Source of the DNA: Spirochaetaceae bacterium | Lineage (GTDB): Bacteria > Spirochaetota > Spirochaetia > SZUA-6 > Bin103 | Direction of reading: 5' to 3' | Assembly (NCBI GenBank): GCA_028821475.1 | Contig: JAPPGB010000091.1 | Span: 1 to 64,000, forward strand | DNA length: 64,000 nt | Part shown: positions 63,573-64,000 of the stretch, in pieces | Layout: every line of letters begins with the position of its first letter | Numbering within the stretch: position 1 is the first letter of the stretch | Notes under the pieces: model-generated | The model's input: only the letters and a program-made list of their open reading frames with translations | Told to the model about the DNA's origin: nothing | Database searches by the model: none | Position numbers and translations under genes: made by a program

Positions 63573-64000
63573 ATGGACGCACAGCTAAACAGTCTGGTAC
63601 CCATCGTCATCGAACAGACCGGCCGGGGGGAGCGTTCCTACGACATCTACTCGCGGCTGCTCAAGGACCGCATCATCTTCATCGACGGTGAGATCTTCGA
63701 CGTCACCGCCGACTTGGTCGTAGCCCAGCTCCTGTTCCTGCAGTCGCAGGACCCGGACCGCGACATCCAGCTCTACATCAATTCACCCGGCGGCTCGGTC
63801 ACCGCCGGCCTCGCGATCTACGACACCATGCAGTACGTCCGGCCGGACATTCAGACCGTGTGCCTCGGGCAGGCGGCGTCGATGGGCGCCCTGCTGCTCG
63901 CCGCCGGCACCCACGGCAAGCGGTTCGCGCTGCCCTCCGCGCGCATGCTCATTCACCAGCCGTGGGGCGGCGTGCAGGGTCAGGCGGCGGACATCAGCAT
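63573..64000 (+). CDS. clpP: ATP-dependent Clp protease proteolytic subunit (cut by window end)
   Basis: The first 142 codons are present. Translation from ATG 63573 gives [20 protein letters not shown] and then [15 protein letters not shown], the standard ClpP start. [19 protein letters not shown] follows, then the nucleophile Ser in [14 protein letters not shown] and catalytic His in [14 protein letters not shown]. The last member of the triad lies beyond the window. The gene forms the expected pair with tig. Confidence 0.95.
   Translation, partial: MDAQLNSLVPIVIEQTGRGERSYDIYSRLLKDRIIFIDGEIFDVTADLVVAQLLFLQSQDPDRDIQLYINSPGGSVTAGLAIYDTMQYVRPDIQTVCLGQAASMGALLLAAGTHGKRFALPSARMLIHQPWGGVQGQAADIS

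Overview
The window is a chromosomal segment of a G+C-rich, menaquinone-using bacterium (roughly two-thirds G+C by eye). Several features suggest a spirochaete relative: a GH13 amylase fused to glycogen synthase, a PurS-PurL fusion of about 1,010 residues, an unusually long GlyA, and a tig-clpP order next to a tRNA cluster. I hold that placement at about 50-60%; no rRNA or lineage marker is present to settle it.

Layout. 1-5.7 kb: a menaquinol:cytochrome c oxidoreductase operon (Rieske protein, b6-type cytochrome b, subunit IV-like protein, membrane-anchored octaheme cytochrome c). 5.7-8.7 kb: a compact three-gene cassette with one intact and one degenerate BrxD-like ATPase, but no other BREX gene. 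8.8-16.5 kb: glycogen metabolism (amylase-GlgA fusion and GlgP) separated by a duplicated hairpin repeat. 16.6-18 kb: two tandem TetR paralogues. 18-22 kb, minus strand: ubiE/menG-menF-menD, which supply the quinone used by the first operon. 22.1-26.7 kb: a large Lhr-type helicase.

26.8-31.7 kb, minus strand: a small secreted peptide, a 50-codon remnant of an AAA-ATPase-like gene, a class III aminotransferase, a YbjQ protein, an outer-membrane-like protein and purE-purK. The pur genes are translationally coupled to an upstream exporter (31.7-37.3 kb: lipoprotein adaptor, large FtsX-type permease, two ABC ATPases, one carrying an AbrB-like tail). 37.5-42.3 kb, plus strand: a VOC protein, an SDR, a fused alpha-beta E1 dehydrogenase and a LarA-like protein, probably one catabolic cassette. 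42.3-43.9 kb: Nif3-like protein, lspA and a small membrane protein. 43.9-45.5 kb is a scar zone with two truncated genes, an RHH/PIN toxin-antitoxin pair whose frames are displaced, and tRNA-Ala.

45.5-54.1 kb: purL-purQ (minus), an EIIA-like regulator with hisA-hisE, aroK, a family 2 glycosyltransferase and a dicarboxylate/amino-acid symporter. 54.07-54.24 kb: tRNA-Pro and tRNA-Arg. Immediately after comes a visibly lower-G+C three-gene island (54.3-58.65 kb): two proteins with single PLD-like HxR(x4)D motifs and a large, unrecognised, mostly helical protein. It ends by overlapping the 3' end of glyA. The window closes with an HD-domain protein, msrB, five tRNAs, tig and the start of clpP.

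The two best candidates for undescribed, possibly defensive, systems are the BrxD-like ATPase trio and the PLD-like island. A recurring small-scale feature is short (8-15 nt) tandem duplications at gene boundaries, some of them translated into protein N-termini.
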